From VRUE01 sp963705635 (lineage in GTDB: Bacteria; Actinomycetota; Thermoleophilia; Solirubrobacterales; 70-9), in assembly GCA_963705635.1 (NCBI GenBank), contig CAVPKH010000001.1, positions 682,001 to 746,000 on the forward strand: 64,000 nt of DNA, in the 5' to 3' direction. The notes under the pieces were generated by a model. That model was not told the origin of the DNA and searched no databases. It worked only from the letters and a program-made list of their open reading frames with translations. The number at the start of each line of letters is the position of its first letter. Positions within the stretch are counted from its first letter, which is position 1. The position numbers were made by a program, and so were the translations under genes. This document shows positions 1 to 7,643 of this stretch, one piece after another.

Positions 1-383
1 TCGTCCCAGTCGTCCCAGACGAGAATCGGCCGCCATCGCTGGCGGCCGATTCAAGGTTGGTCCCTCAGGACGGGCAGGGGTACGTCTTCAGGGACCAGTT
101 CTTATTTGGTGGACTCAGACGGCGGGAGGCGCCATGATGCGGCAATCGTCCGAGTCCTGTACCGGGTCTGCGGTAGGTATTGCCCCACCTCTTTCCCGAT
201 GTGTGGATTATCTGCCTGACTATCCGTTACGTCTAGTTGCCACTTTCCTGAGCTACTGATAATCCGCTAAAAGAGCCTACCAAGTTTTATGGGTTCGAGC
301 GCCATCTTCACCCATCTGTACCGCATCGCGAAACCCGACTGTCCACCTGGGCCACGTATTAGCCCCGGATTGGGAATACGGGG
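1..383. other. Stretch with no recognisable gene
   Basis: No convincing reading frame or RNA gene could be recognised here. The part from about 190 to 310 is visibly richer in A and T than the rest of the window and has stops in all frames. A strong inverted repeat sits at 23-52. Transfer-messenger RNA and other stable RNAs were considered, but no tag reading frame or tRNA-like end was seen. The stretch lies downstream of the minus-strand Ppx/GppA gene. Confidence 0.4.
23..52. terminator. Strong inverted repeat, possible terminator
   Basis: Two perfectly complementary 13-base arms (23-35 and 40-52) flank a 4-base TCGC loop. There is no T tract on either side, so factor-independent termination is uncertain. 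It could end transcription of a gene lying left of the window or of the minus-strand gene to its right. Confidence 0.4.
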
Positions 384-1328
384 TTATCCGCAGTCCAAAG
401 CCGATACAGCCGCTATCGCGGTGCCATAGAGGATGTCGTGCTCGGAGACCTCGATCTGCTCTAGGCCAAAAGCGCGCATCGTCTCGACCAAAATCACCAC
501 TCCGGCGACGATGTTAGGCGCGCGGTCGGGGTGCAGGCCAGCGATCTCGACCCGTTTGGACAGAGGGGCAGAGGCCAATTGCGAGAGCAGTCGCTGGATC
601 GAGGCGAGGGTCAGCGTATGCCCATGTACTTGCTTGGGGTCATAAGGCTCGAGGCCCATCTCGATCGAGGCCAGGGAGGTGGGGGTGCCGGCGACGGCGA
701 TCCCGGCTGGCGGCGGTCGTGCCTGCGCTGGCCTGAGATCGCGCTCTCTATAAGGACCCGGACGTCCGTGGCCAGTGCCTCGAGCTCCAGCGCGGTCGGT
801 GGGTCGGTCGAGATGTGGCGCTCGGTGTGGCGGACGACCCCCGCCTGCAGCGAGGCGTGGAAGGCGATCTCCTCGCCGGTGCCGACGATCAGCTCGGTCG
901 AGCCGCCGCCGATGTCGACGACCAGGGTCGGCTCGCTGGGCGCGTCGCTCGCTGGTGGCGCCCACATAGGTGAGGCGGGCCTCCTCCTCGCCATCGAGCA
1001 CCCGGGCCGAGAGCGCGAAGCGCTCGCGCAGCTCAGCGACGAAGGCGCTGCCATTGGAGGCGTCGCGGACGGCGCTGGTCGCGATCGCGTCGATGGTCTC
1101 GACGTCGGCCTCCCGGCAGATCGCCACGTAGTCGGCGATCGCCGCGCAGGCCGCCTCGATCGCCTCGGCCGAAAGCTGCCCCGAGAGGTCGACCCCACGA
1201 CCGAGCCGAGTAACCCGGCTCTGTCGCTCGACCTCCGACACGAGCCCCCGATCGACGTCGGCGACCAGCAGCCGAGTCGAGTTGGAGCCGATGTCGACCA
1301 CCGCCACCCTGTGAGAATCCCTTGCCAT
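384..1328 (-). pseudogene. Ppx/GppA exopolyphosphatase-family gene, frameshifted
   Basis: Family members hydrolyse inorganic polyphosphate or the pppGpp 5'-phosphate and have an ASKHA (actin-like) fold. The N-terminus shows the phosphate-binding motif DIGSNSTRLLVADV, and the second nucleotide-binding motif DIGGGSTELIVG is found in a different frame. The end (GTPTSLASIEMGLEPYDP) returns to the first frame. One shift lies near 948, where an extra base would explain the change. The compensating shift lies near 710-745. The chosen start (MARDSHRV) sits just before the first motif; a start 30 bases upstream is also open. With the shifts repaired this is a near full-length protein. It is therefore either a recent pseudogene or an intact gene with sequencing indels. 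It is convergent with nothing and lies just left of tRNA-fMet. Confidence 0.8.
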
Positions 1329-1426
1329 TGCCGGCGGCACTCTAGACACCGCCGCCAAGCAAGCGCGCCCACACGGCCCCGCAACCCAAGCCCCACCGCG
1401 CCGACGTTGCTAGCATGGCCCCACGC

Positions 1427-1501
<75 letters not shown>

Positions 1502-1504
1502 AGG

Positions 1505-1532
1505 AAAAGGCCCCGCAAATGGGGCCTTTTTT
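1505..1532 (+). terminator. Intrinsic terminator of tRNA-fMet
   Basis: A stem AAAAGGCCCC / GGGGCCTTTT with a six-base loop runs directly into six T residues, four bases past the tRNA end. This is a textbook factor-independent terminator. A similar stem and loop recurs at 10967-10994 after a partial tRNA-end match. Confidence 0.85.
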
Positions 1533-1667
1533 CTGCTCCAGGCGCAAGCGTATATCGCTGGGCGGGTACCAATTGGGTACTCATTTTCAATGCCTAAGGC
1601 GTCGGTCCGGACGCGGTGCGGCAGTCCGTCAGGCACGGAAAACGACCTTTCGACTGTCATGTGTGGC

Positions 1668-1697
1668 CGACCTTCGGGTCTCAAACCCCGAAGGTCG
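1668..1697. promoter_or_regulatory. Perfect inverted repeat upstream of abiE
   Basis: Eleven-base arms CGACCTTCGGG and CCCGAAGGTCG flank an eight-base loop. The right arm is identical to 11 bases of the tRNA anticodon-stem region inside the attachment repeat. It could be an operator for AbiEi, which in known systems represses its own operon through inverted repeats. It could also be a recombinase arm-type site, given the match to the attachment core. Confidence 0.45.
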
Positions 1698-1724
1698 ATA
1701 GCTCCGCGACATATTTCTCACGTA

Positions 1725-1745
1725 AGCGCCCATCGGATGGGCGCT
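1725..1745. promoter_or_regulatory. Inverted repeat overlapping the abiE promoter
   Basis: Nine-base perfect arms AGCGCCCAT / ATGGGCGCT with a three-base spacer end exactly where the TATAAT box begins. A protein bound here would cover the -35 to -10 spacer. AbiEi proteins autoregulate by binding inverted repeats in their promoter, so this is the best operator candidate. Confidence 0.6.
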
Positions 1746-1750
1746 ATAAT
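1745..1750 (+). promoter_or_regulatory. Consensus -10 box TATAAT for abiEi
   Basis: A perfect TATAAT lies seven bases before the ATG at 1758. That places the probable transcription start at or next to the start codon (leaderless mRNA). No good -35 box is seen at the usual distance. Confidence 0.6.
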
Positions 1751-1757
1751 GATGCGG

Positions 1758-2564
1758 ATGTCACCCGCTGGTCTTACCGCTCGAAATCGTGCTCTTCTGA
1801 CCTCCCTTCACCGGTTTGACGGTCCATTCACCGTCGACGAGGCGCAAGAGGCACTCGACGTAGATCGCCCTCGCGCGCAGCGCTTGCTGCGCTATCTAGC
1901 TGACCGGGGGTGGCTCGCTCGTGTCCGCAAGGGCGTTTATGCACCAGTCCCTCTCTCGACTGAGGTCCCGGAGGAGTGGCGGGCCGATCTCTGGCGGGCC
2001 GCAGCGCAGGCCTACTCCCCTTGCTACATCGCGGGCTGGAGCGCCTGCGAGCACTGGGGTCTCACCGAGCAGATCTTTCGCGACTTGATGGTCGTGAGCA
2101 CCAGGCAGATGGGCTTTCGCAGCGACGAAATCCAGGGTACGCCCGTGAGGATCAAGGTTGTCGGACTCCAAAAAATGTTCGGCACGGTTGGCGTCTGGCG
2201 GGGATCAGAGCGAGTCGAGGTCTCTGACCCCACTCGCACGATTGTCGACTTGCTCGATGATCCGTCGATGGGGGGCGGGATCCGCCATGTGGCGGAGGTG
2301 CTCGAGGAGTACCTCTCAGGATCGCATCGCGACGAGGGGCTGCTGCTCGATTACTGCGAGCGATTTGGCAACCGCAGCGCCTATAAGCGGCTTGGGTACC
2401 TGATCGAGGCCCTCGTTCTCGATGAGCCCGACCTAATCGAGCGCTGTCGGGAGCGGCAGTCGAGTGGCGTAGTGCCGCTCGATCCAGGCATCCAGGCGGC
2501 GGGCGTTCGCAACTCAGACTGGAATCTTCGTGTCAACGCGCGGATTAGACAGGTGGCCTCGTGA
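1758..2564 (+). CDS. AbiEi-type antitoxin
   Basis: This 268-residue protein is the antitoxin and transcriptional repressor half of the type IV AbiE toxin-antitoxin/abortive-infection system. Residues 1-70 form a winged helix-turn-helix (TVDEAQEALDVDRPRAQRLL), followed by the typical beta segment KGVYAPVPL. The AbiEi C-terminal domain then begins at YIAGWSACEHWGL and continues through DPTRTIVDLLDDP. ATG 1758 is preferred because a TATAAT box sits seven bases upstream; ATGs at 1749 and 1752 are in frame but overlap that box. The stop overlaps the GTG of the toxin gene (GTGA), so the two are translationally coupled. Confidence 0.85.
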   Translation: MSPAGLTARNRALLTSLHRFDGPFTVDEAQEALDVDRPRAQRLLRYLADRGWLARVRKGVYAPVPLSTEVPEEWRADLWRAAAQAYSPCYIAGWSACEHWGLTEQIFRDLMVVSTRQMGFRSDEIQGTPVRIKVVGLQKMFGTVGVWRGSERVEVSDPTRTIVDLLDDPSMGGGIRHVAEVLEEYLSGSHRDEGLLLDYCERFGNRSAYKRLGYLIEALVLDEPDLIERCRERQSSGVVPLDPGIQAAGVRNSDWNLRVNARIRQVAS

Positions 2565-3949
2565 TCACTCGAGCGGTCCTCGATGAGCGGGTCCGCGAGT
2601 GGGGTCTGCGCGACGACGTCGTTGAGAAGGATTACGTCCTCGGCTGGCTGCTGTGGGGGATAGGGTCGAATAAGTCACTAGGCGCCTCCTGGGTCTTCAA
2701 GGGCGGGACCTGTCTCAAGAAGTGCTACATCGAGACCTACCGCTTTTCCGAGGACCTCGACTTCACCGTCCTGCCCGAGGGGCCAATCGAACCCGACGAC
2801 GTCTTGCCGCTTATCGGTGAGGTGCTGAACGGCGTCAACGACGCATCGGGCATCGACTTCACGGTCGAGACGCCGCGGCTGAAGCTGCGACCCGGTGGGC
2901 GCACCGCGGAAGGCAGGATCTACTACCGCGGCCCCCGGGGCGCGCCGCAGCCGGCCCGCATCAAGCTCGACCTGAGTGCCGACGAGGTCCTCGCTCGGCC
3001 GCCGGTGTTGCGACCCATCGCCCATGCCTACCCTGACGAGCTCCCAGCGCCGGCCGAGGTTCGCTGCTACGGCTTCGAGGAGCTCTTCGCCGAGAAGATC
3101 CGAGCGATGGGGGAGCGCTCGCGCCCGCGAGATCTCTACGACATCGTCAACCTCTTTCGCCGCGAGGACCTACGGCTCGAGCAGGAGCTGATCCGATCGA
3201 CGCTTGAGCGCAAGTGCGAGACCAAGGGGATCGCGATGCCGACCCACGGCGACATCAGCTCCTCTCCGTTGCGTGCCGAGCTCGAAGCCGAGTGGGCGAA
3301 CATGCTCGGCCACCAGCTGCCAGTTCTGCCGCCCTTCGAGCAGTTCTGGGAGGAAGCCGAGGTTCTCTTCCAGTGGCTTGAAGGCGACGCCGTCGAGGAG
3401 CCGGTGGAGTCAATTGGCGCGATGACCAGCGAGGACCAGACCTGGTCGCCGCCGCTGACTTTGGCGACCTGGGGCCGAGCTTCACTGGAGGTGGTCCGCT
3501 TCGCCGGCGTCAACCACCTCCTGGTGGAGCTCGGCTATGGAGGTCGCACGCGTTTGATCGAGCCCTACTCGCTCCGACGCAGCAGCGCCGGCAATCTACT
3601 GCTCTACGGGGTTCGGGCTGACAGCAGAGAAATCCGCTGCTACCGGGTGGACAGGATTCAGTCGGCGCGGGCCACCGCCCAGCCGTTCCAACCCGTCTTC
3701 GCAATTGAGTTCGGATCCGCGGGAGCCTTGTCCGCCCCGCCAGTCCGCAGGCGGGCGGGCATGTCAAGGCTTGGACCCCGTCGATCAGCACGACGCGCTC
3801 GCTCGGCCGGCCCTACGTACATCATTCAATGTGCGACCTGCGGTAAGGAGTTCCGGCGCAAGACGCGCTCAACTGCGATGCGCAAACACAAAGGACCTGG
3901 AGGCTGGGATTGCCCAGGCCGCAGGGGCTTCTTCGTCAGGATGGCCTAG
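2561..3949 (+). CDS. AbiEii-type nucleotidyltransferase toxin with WYL-like and zinc-ribbon tail
   Basis: At 462 residues this is longer than usual AbiEii toxins (around 300). The nucleotidyltransferase core (1-250) shows FKGGTCLKK, RFSEDLDF (the DxD metal ligands), KLDLS and the conserved EKIRAMGERSRPRDLYDI. AbiEii family enzymes inactivate cells by transferring nucleotides to a tRNA or similar acceptor. From about 300 to 385 there is a WYL-like segment (TRLIEPYSLRRSSAGNLLLY, then YRVDRI). The last 45 residues carry CATCGKEF, a histidine and a final cysteine, which resemble a zinc finger. The GTG start overlaps the antitoxin stop. The extra domains suggest a ligand-sensing or nucleic-acid-binding function not found in the standard toxin. 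Confidence 0.85.
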   Translation: MITRAVLDERVREWGLRDDVVEKDYVLGWLLWGIGSNKSLGASWVFKGGTCLKKCYIETYRFSEDLDFTVLPEGPIEPDDVLPLIGEVLNGVNDASGIDFTVETPRLKLRPGGRTAEGRIYYRGPRGAPQPARIKLDLSADEVLARPPVLRPIAHAYPDELPAPAEVRCYGFEELFAEKIRAMGERSRPRDLYDIVNLFRREDLRLEQELIRSTLERKCETKGIAMPTHGDISSSPLRAELEAEWANMLGHQLPVLPPFEQFWEEAEVLFQWLEGDAVEEPVESIGAMTSEDQTWSPPLTLATWGRASLEVVRFAGVNHLLVELGYGGRTRLIEPYSLRRSSAGNLLLYGVRADSREIRCYRVDRIQSARATAQPFQPVFAIEFGSAGALSAPPVRRRAGMSRLGPRRSARRARSAGPTYIIQCATCGKEFRRKTRSTAMRKHKGPGGWDCPGRRGFFVRMA

Positions 3950-4101
3950 ACAGCTTCACTCCAGGCGACTCGCTCATGCGAGGTCCAGGCCCTGGTGGTC
4001 TTGCGACGCTCCGCCTTCACGTTGGCGGTCAACTTCTGCGGCTTGCAGAGGAGACAGCCGCTCCGTCGGTGCTTCGGTCGCTTGCGCTTGTGATGTGCCA
4101 T
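3946..4101 (-). CDS. Small basic CxxC protein
   Basis: This 51-residue, very basic protein has an N-terminus of alternating His/Lys/Arg, then the motif RRSGCLLCKPQK and an arginine-rich tail. Short proteins with a GCLxCKP core recur in bacterial genomes, usually without a known function, and the two cysteines could bind a metal. It is convergent with the toxin gene: its stop shares three bases with the toxin stop region. The motif is the reason for calling it real despite its size. Confidence 0.6.
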   Translation of the reverse strand: MAHHKRKRPKHRRSGCLLCKPQKLTANVKAERRKTTRAWTSHERVAWSEAV

Positions 4102-4198
4102 CGGCCCAGGCTACTCTCGAACTGCGCGGTATGGCCTCAGTGACCGTGTCGGACTCGCCGAGCACTACGAATGACCTGGCCGCGTCAGCCTCGCCGCC

Positions 4199-4204
4199 TA
4201 TCTT
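4199..4204 (+). promoter_or_regulatory. -10 box for the HNH-like gene
   Basis: TATCTT lies six bases before ATG 4211, and no ribosome binding site is visible. This fits a leaderless transcript. Confidence 0.45.
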
Positions 4205-4210
4205 TGTCGC

Positions 4211-4981
4211 ATGGGCAGCGAAGACAAATGCGAGAGCTGCATATTCTGCGGCAGCTCCGAACTGACCGAGGAGCACCTTGTGGCCGACTGGGCGGTGAGG
4301 GCCTTCCTCAGAAGCCGCCGAACCGACGGCACTTTCAGCGGAACCTTTGTGGCTCCGGAGACGATGCGGATCGACGCCTCGCCTCCACCGAGCACTGCGC
4401 GGGTCGTATGTCGATCCTGCAATAACGAGTGGCTCTCTGTGATCGATTCCGAAGCGGCGCAGGTCTTGAAGCCCCTAATCCGTGGGGATGCGGAGGTAAG
4501 CCTCGACAAGACGGCCCAAGCCTCTGTAGCAGCTTGGATTTTTAAGTGCGCTCTCACCTTCGACGCAGCCGGTAATGGTGAGAACGGCCCACTTAAATCG
4601 CTGCGCGCCCAATTCTGTTCATCGCGAAAGGCCCCTCCTGGGTGTGTGATCTACGCAGGGCCGGCCACGCCGGTGCCGTGGACGGTGCCCGGCATTCCCG
4701 AGGTGGCGGGCGTCCGGATGTTCGGCGTCAGGCCAGCGAACGGCATTGCCAATGTCACTCTGGACATGAAGACGCCTGAGGGTAAACCTGCGGGTACGAG
4801 CACCTTCTCTGTCCCGATCCCTGGCTATCAGGTCATGTTGGGTGCTCTCTATGCCTATCTAGGTGGTCGGGTTCCCCCGGTGGCGCCGAACTCGCTCACG
4901 GAATTCAGCCAGATATGGCCAGCTCGCGAGCAGCCCGTGGTAGTGCGTTGTGACCGGCGCGGGTTAAAAAACGCTGCTTAG
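4211..4981 (+). CDS. HNH-endonuclease-like zinc-binding protein
   Basis: The protein has 256 residues. The N-terminus has CESCIFCGSSELTEEH, and residues 65-80 have VCRSCNNEWLS. The pattern CxxC - EEH - CxxCN is that of a family of HNH-fold proteins often annotated as HNH endonucleases and common on islands and prophages. The rest (80-256) is unrecognised. A nuclease role in defence is plausible, but the full His-Asn-His active site cannot be traced with certainty. It may equally be a zinc-binding protein without catalysis. It is a single gene with its own leaderless-type promoter. Confidence 0.6.
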   Translation: MGSEDKCESCIFCGSSELTEEHLVADWAVRAFLRSRRTDGTFSGTFVAPETMRIDASPPPSTARVVCRSCNNEWLSVIDSEAAQVLKPLIRGDAEVSLDKTAQASVAAWIFKCALTFDAAGNGENGPLKSLRAQFCSSRKAPPGCVIYAGPATPVPWTVPGIPEVAGVRMFGVRPANGIANVTLDMKTPEGKPAGTSTFSVPIPGYQVMLGALYAYLGGRVPPVAPNSLTEFSQIWPAREQPVVVRCDRRGLKNAA

Positions 4982-5070
4982 AGTCTGCTGCGGCAGTATC
5001 CCGCCTGACACCGCTGCCTCGGTCGCTACGGTGGGACGGTTACCCACCTCTTGAATTAGGCTCCGAGTAG

Positions 5071-6081
5071 GTGGCAAGAAAACGGCGCAAGCGCAATCGC
5101 CCACCGAGCCCAAACAAGGGCCTGGCTCCTGCCAATTTTCCTGAGCTGAACCGACGGTTCTACGCGACCGATCCTCACGATTATTTCTCTCGCCGCCTGA
5201 TGGGTTTGATGCTCTGGCTGGGAAATCCGCCTGAGTTCCAGGCAGCGATCAAGGATGAATTCAAAGCTGCCGACGTGGGCGTACTCTGGCGGAGCGACCT
5301 GTCAGATGAGGAGGCGGAGAAGTCACGCCAGCGCTATGCCACTGCCGAGTCGGAGGTGCTCCTGCATCACATCAGCGAGACCCTGCTGAGGCTCTATCTC
5401 GTACACGCCGCTCGTTCGCCGTGTCCATGGCTGGACATTGCCAGGGAGCGGGACTTCAAGAAGCTGAAGGGCGACGTAGCCGACCTGCGAGATCGCCTGC
5501 AGGACGGCACGGAGCGCGAGAACATCGAGTACGTCTTCTTCGGCAGGGCCAACCGCAAAGCGTTCAATCCCGTCCCGGAGGAGGAGCGCTGGGAAGCGAG
5601 TCTTCGTAACATCGGGCGGTTCCTCGACCGCTACGCGGAGCAGTTCTTGGACTCTGCCCCGTACAACGCAGCCAAGCACGGCATGGCTGTCGTTTCGGGG
5701 CATTCAGGCATTGAACTTGGAGTCAACAACGACTCTGACGGCCCTTTCCTGAGCAAGTCTGGCCCAGCCATCGAATACCTCGCTATCCGAGGGGACAAAT
5801 CTCAACCGAGATGGGCACAAGAGACGAAATGGATCGACCTCGCAGCTTCGATCCGCTTGATTGGGATGGCTCGCGATCTTCTCGACGTCCTTTGGACGGT
5901 TGGCTCGGCTCATCGAGGCGGAGATCACCCGGAAAAGTTGCGTCTCTTCGACTACCCGGACTACGACGCGATGATGGCGCGCAGTCAACCGGAGATTGAT
6001 CCGGCGACCGCCCCGCTGTCCGAGCTGATCACCACCGATCGGATCTCGATGATGCTCATGTATTTCGAGGAGGCCGACTGA
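5071..6081 (+). CDS. Unrecognised protein, possibly HEPN-like
   Basis: I do not recognise this 336-residue protein. The N-terminus is very basic (ARKRRKRNRPP). The middle is helical with conserved-looking segments (HHISETLLRLYLVHAA; then APYNAAKHGMAVVSG). The YN-KHG pattern is reminiscent of HEPN-type helical RNases, but no clear RxxxxH motif can be pinned down, so this is only a lead. GTG 5071 is chosen because the basic start and a TAGGCT box eight bases upstream fit. It sits alone between the HNH-like gene and a convergent unrecognised gene. Confidence 0.7.
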   Translation: MARKRRKRNRPPSPNKGLAPANFPELNRRFYATDPHDYFSRRLMGLMLWLGNPPEFQAAIKDEFKAADVGVLWRSDLSDEEAEKSRQRYATAESEVLLHHISETLLRLYLVHAARSPCPWLDIARERDFKKLKGDVADLRDRLQDGTERENIEYVFFGRANRKAFNPVPEEERWEASLRNIGRFLDRYAEQFLDSAPYNAAKHGMAVVSGHSGIELGVNNDSDGPFLSKSGPAIEYLAIRGDKSQPRWAQETKWIDLAASIRLIGMARDLLDVLWTVGSAHRGGDHPEKLRLFDYPDYDAMMARSQPEIDPATAPLSELITTDRISMMLMYFEEAD

Positions 6082-6152
6082 GGATGTCGACGTCCCGACG
6101 CCGCTGGCGACCTGGATCCGCTCCTGCGGATCGGGTCTTAGCGACCACCGCC

Positions 6153-7154
6153 CTAGTCGACCGACTTGCCGAGGCGACGCAGCATCCTCTCGAAGGCGCG
6201 CCGACTTCGAGATTGGGTTGCCTCGGTGCCAGGCATTTTCGGTTGCAGCCAGGGCAACCGATCCCAGTCCCGCTCCGGGGGCGCCTCACCCGTATCCAAG
6301 AGATATTTGAGTCTCCGCTGTAGCTCCTCTGTCAGCTGCGGATCGTTGGCGAGGGGGGACGCCGTTGAAATCAGCAGGCGTCGGACTCCACTCAAGGTCT
6401 CTGACTCGGGATCGACGGAACGGCGCCAGCGGCCGTCCTCGCCCTCGGCGAAGCCGAGCGCCCAGAGGACGGCGGCAGCCTCCTGGTCCGTGCAGGCCAG
6501 CGCGGCGGCGATCTGCTTCGCCTCCCACGAGTGATTGTCCAACCACTCGTCTAGGAGGTAGGGGTCCAAGCCCCGCTCCTGCCAGTCGCCTCCGTGACGC
6601 GCGACCGCCTCCTGTGCCTCCTTAGGTCGCCCGCGGATCAACCAGTAGGTCGCGGCCACTCCTCCCGGGAGGGCGAGCAGCTCGGCGACCTGCTGGAGGA
6701 TTTCCAGCATATGCGCGAGGTCCGCCCAGATCGGCAAGGTCCCGTTGCCGATCTGCGGAAGGACGAAGGCATAGGGCCGTTCGGGGTCTCCGGCGAGAAG
6801 GCCATGAGCGCGCGCTTGCTCGGTCTCCTCCACGGTGACTTCATGCCAGGGCTTCCAGTCTGCACTGCCGTCGGAGCGCACGACGGCAAGGACGTACGAG
6901 GATCGACCGAGGCCTGATCCGTCGTCGTCGGACGGCTGCCAGAACGAGATCGCATAGGGCCGATATCCAGCCGCGGCTCCCTTGCAGAGATCCTCGAGCG
7001 CGGTCTCGACAATCTCGCCATAGGTCGTCGTTGGGCCCGCTTTAACCTCGACTCGCCGACGCTGGTTCCAAGGTTTCGACCACTCGGAGTCCGGAGGGAA
7101 AGTCCCGCTTGGCGCCTTCTTGTTTCCGACGAGGGCAACGACGATCTGCGTCAT
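6153..7154 (-). CDS. Unrecognised island protein
   Basis: I do not recognise this 333-residue protein. It starts MTQIVVALVGNKKAPSG. A mixed alpha/beta region (20-150) is followed by a leucine-rich segment (LAHMLEILQQVAELLAL) and a C-terminal segment resembling a helix-turn-helix (WEAKQIAAALACTDQEAAAV, then LWALGFAEGEDGRWR). The start at 7154 is preferred over an upstream ATG at 7223 because a TACGTT box lies six bases before it. It reads leftward, convergent with the 5071 gene, and is the last gene before the right attachment repeat. It could be cargo with a defence role, but nothing in the sequence proves it. Confidence 0.7.
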   Translation of the reverse strand: MTQIVVALVGNKKAPSGTFPPDSEWSKPWNQRRRVEVKAGPTTTYGEIVETALEDLCKGAAAGYRPYAISFWQPSDDDGSGLGRSSYVLAVVRSDGSADWKPWHEVTVEETEQARAHGLLAGDPERPYAFVLPQIGNGTLPIWADLAHMLEILQQVAELLALPGGVAATYWLIRGRPKEAQEAVARHGGDWQERGLDPYLLDEWLDNHSWEAKQIAAALACTDQEAAAVLWALGFAEGEDGRWRRSVDPESETLSGVRRLLISTASPLANDPQLTEELQRRLKYLLDTGEAPPERDWDRLPWLQPKMPGTEATQSRSRRAFERMLRRLGKSVD

Positions 7155-7160
7155 GCGGGA

Positions 7161-7166
7161 AACGTA
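7161..7166 (-). promoter_or_regulatory. -10 box for the last island gene
   Basis: Read on the minus strand, TACGTT lies six bases before ATG 7154 with no ribosome binding site between them. It supports the choice of start and a leaderless transcript. Confidence 0.45.
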
Positions 7167-7345
7167 GTCTCTGGCTTGTTCGGCCGCTCGCGGAGACCGC
7201 GCTGGCCTCCTTCGCTTTGGCACCTGTCATCCGGGCCGGCGGGTACACAAACGGGTCACAATTTGAGCGAAAGTGGGGTCAACTCAGACCAACTCGGACC
7301 GCTTGAATAAGCCAAAAAACAGCCTGGTCAACCCCGCCTAGAAAC

Positions 7346-7388
7346 CTCATAACCCGAAGGTCGCAGGTTCGAATCCTGCCCCCGCTAT
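7346..7388 (+). repeat. Second attachment-site repeat (tRNA-fMet 3' half)
   Basis: This is an exact 43-base copy of 1459-1501. The 5' half of a tRNA is missing here, so this is not a tRNA gene but the far end of an integration event. The SIR2-HerA-KTSC operon begins about 255 bases to its right. Confidence 0.85.
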
Positions 7389-7429
7389 GGCCTTATGGGC
7401 GACCGTGGACGTTGCCCGAATGTAGACTC

Positions 7430-7456
7430 AGAGGGCGCTCAGTGCGAGCGCCCTCT
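7430..7456. terminator. Inverted repeat after the attachment repeat
   Basis: Eleven-base perfect arms AGAGGGCGCTC / GAGCGCCCTCT flank a five-base loop. There is no T run. It could be a terminator insulating the SIR2 operon from transcription coming from the island, or a protein-binding site. Confidence 0.4.
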
Positions 7457-7643
7457 GTCGTTGGGGATGCTTCTGCATAAAGAGTGTCGGCTCACTACCA
7501 GGAAGCGCAGCTGGCGAGAAATTGCTGTCGCCAGAAAGAGCCGTGATGCATCATCAACTCCGCGGATGCTCTGTTTCCAGAGCACGGCATCCGGCTCAAC
7601 AGAAATACTCGGTCATACCTTGACCGAAACTAGTCATAACCCA

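Noticed and set aside
1502..1757. Integrase remnant next to the left attachment site
   Set aside because: No recombinase motif (R-HxxR-Y) could be found in any frame; the area contains inverted repeats instead.
7346..7388. A second tRNA-fMet gene
   Set aside because: Only the 3' half is present; no acceptor 5' strand or D arm precedes it. It is an attachment-site copy.
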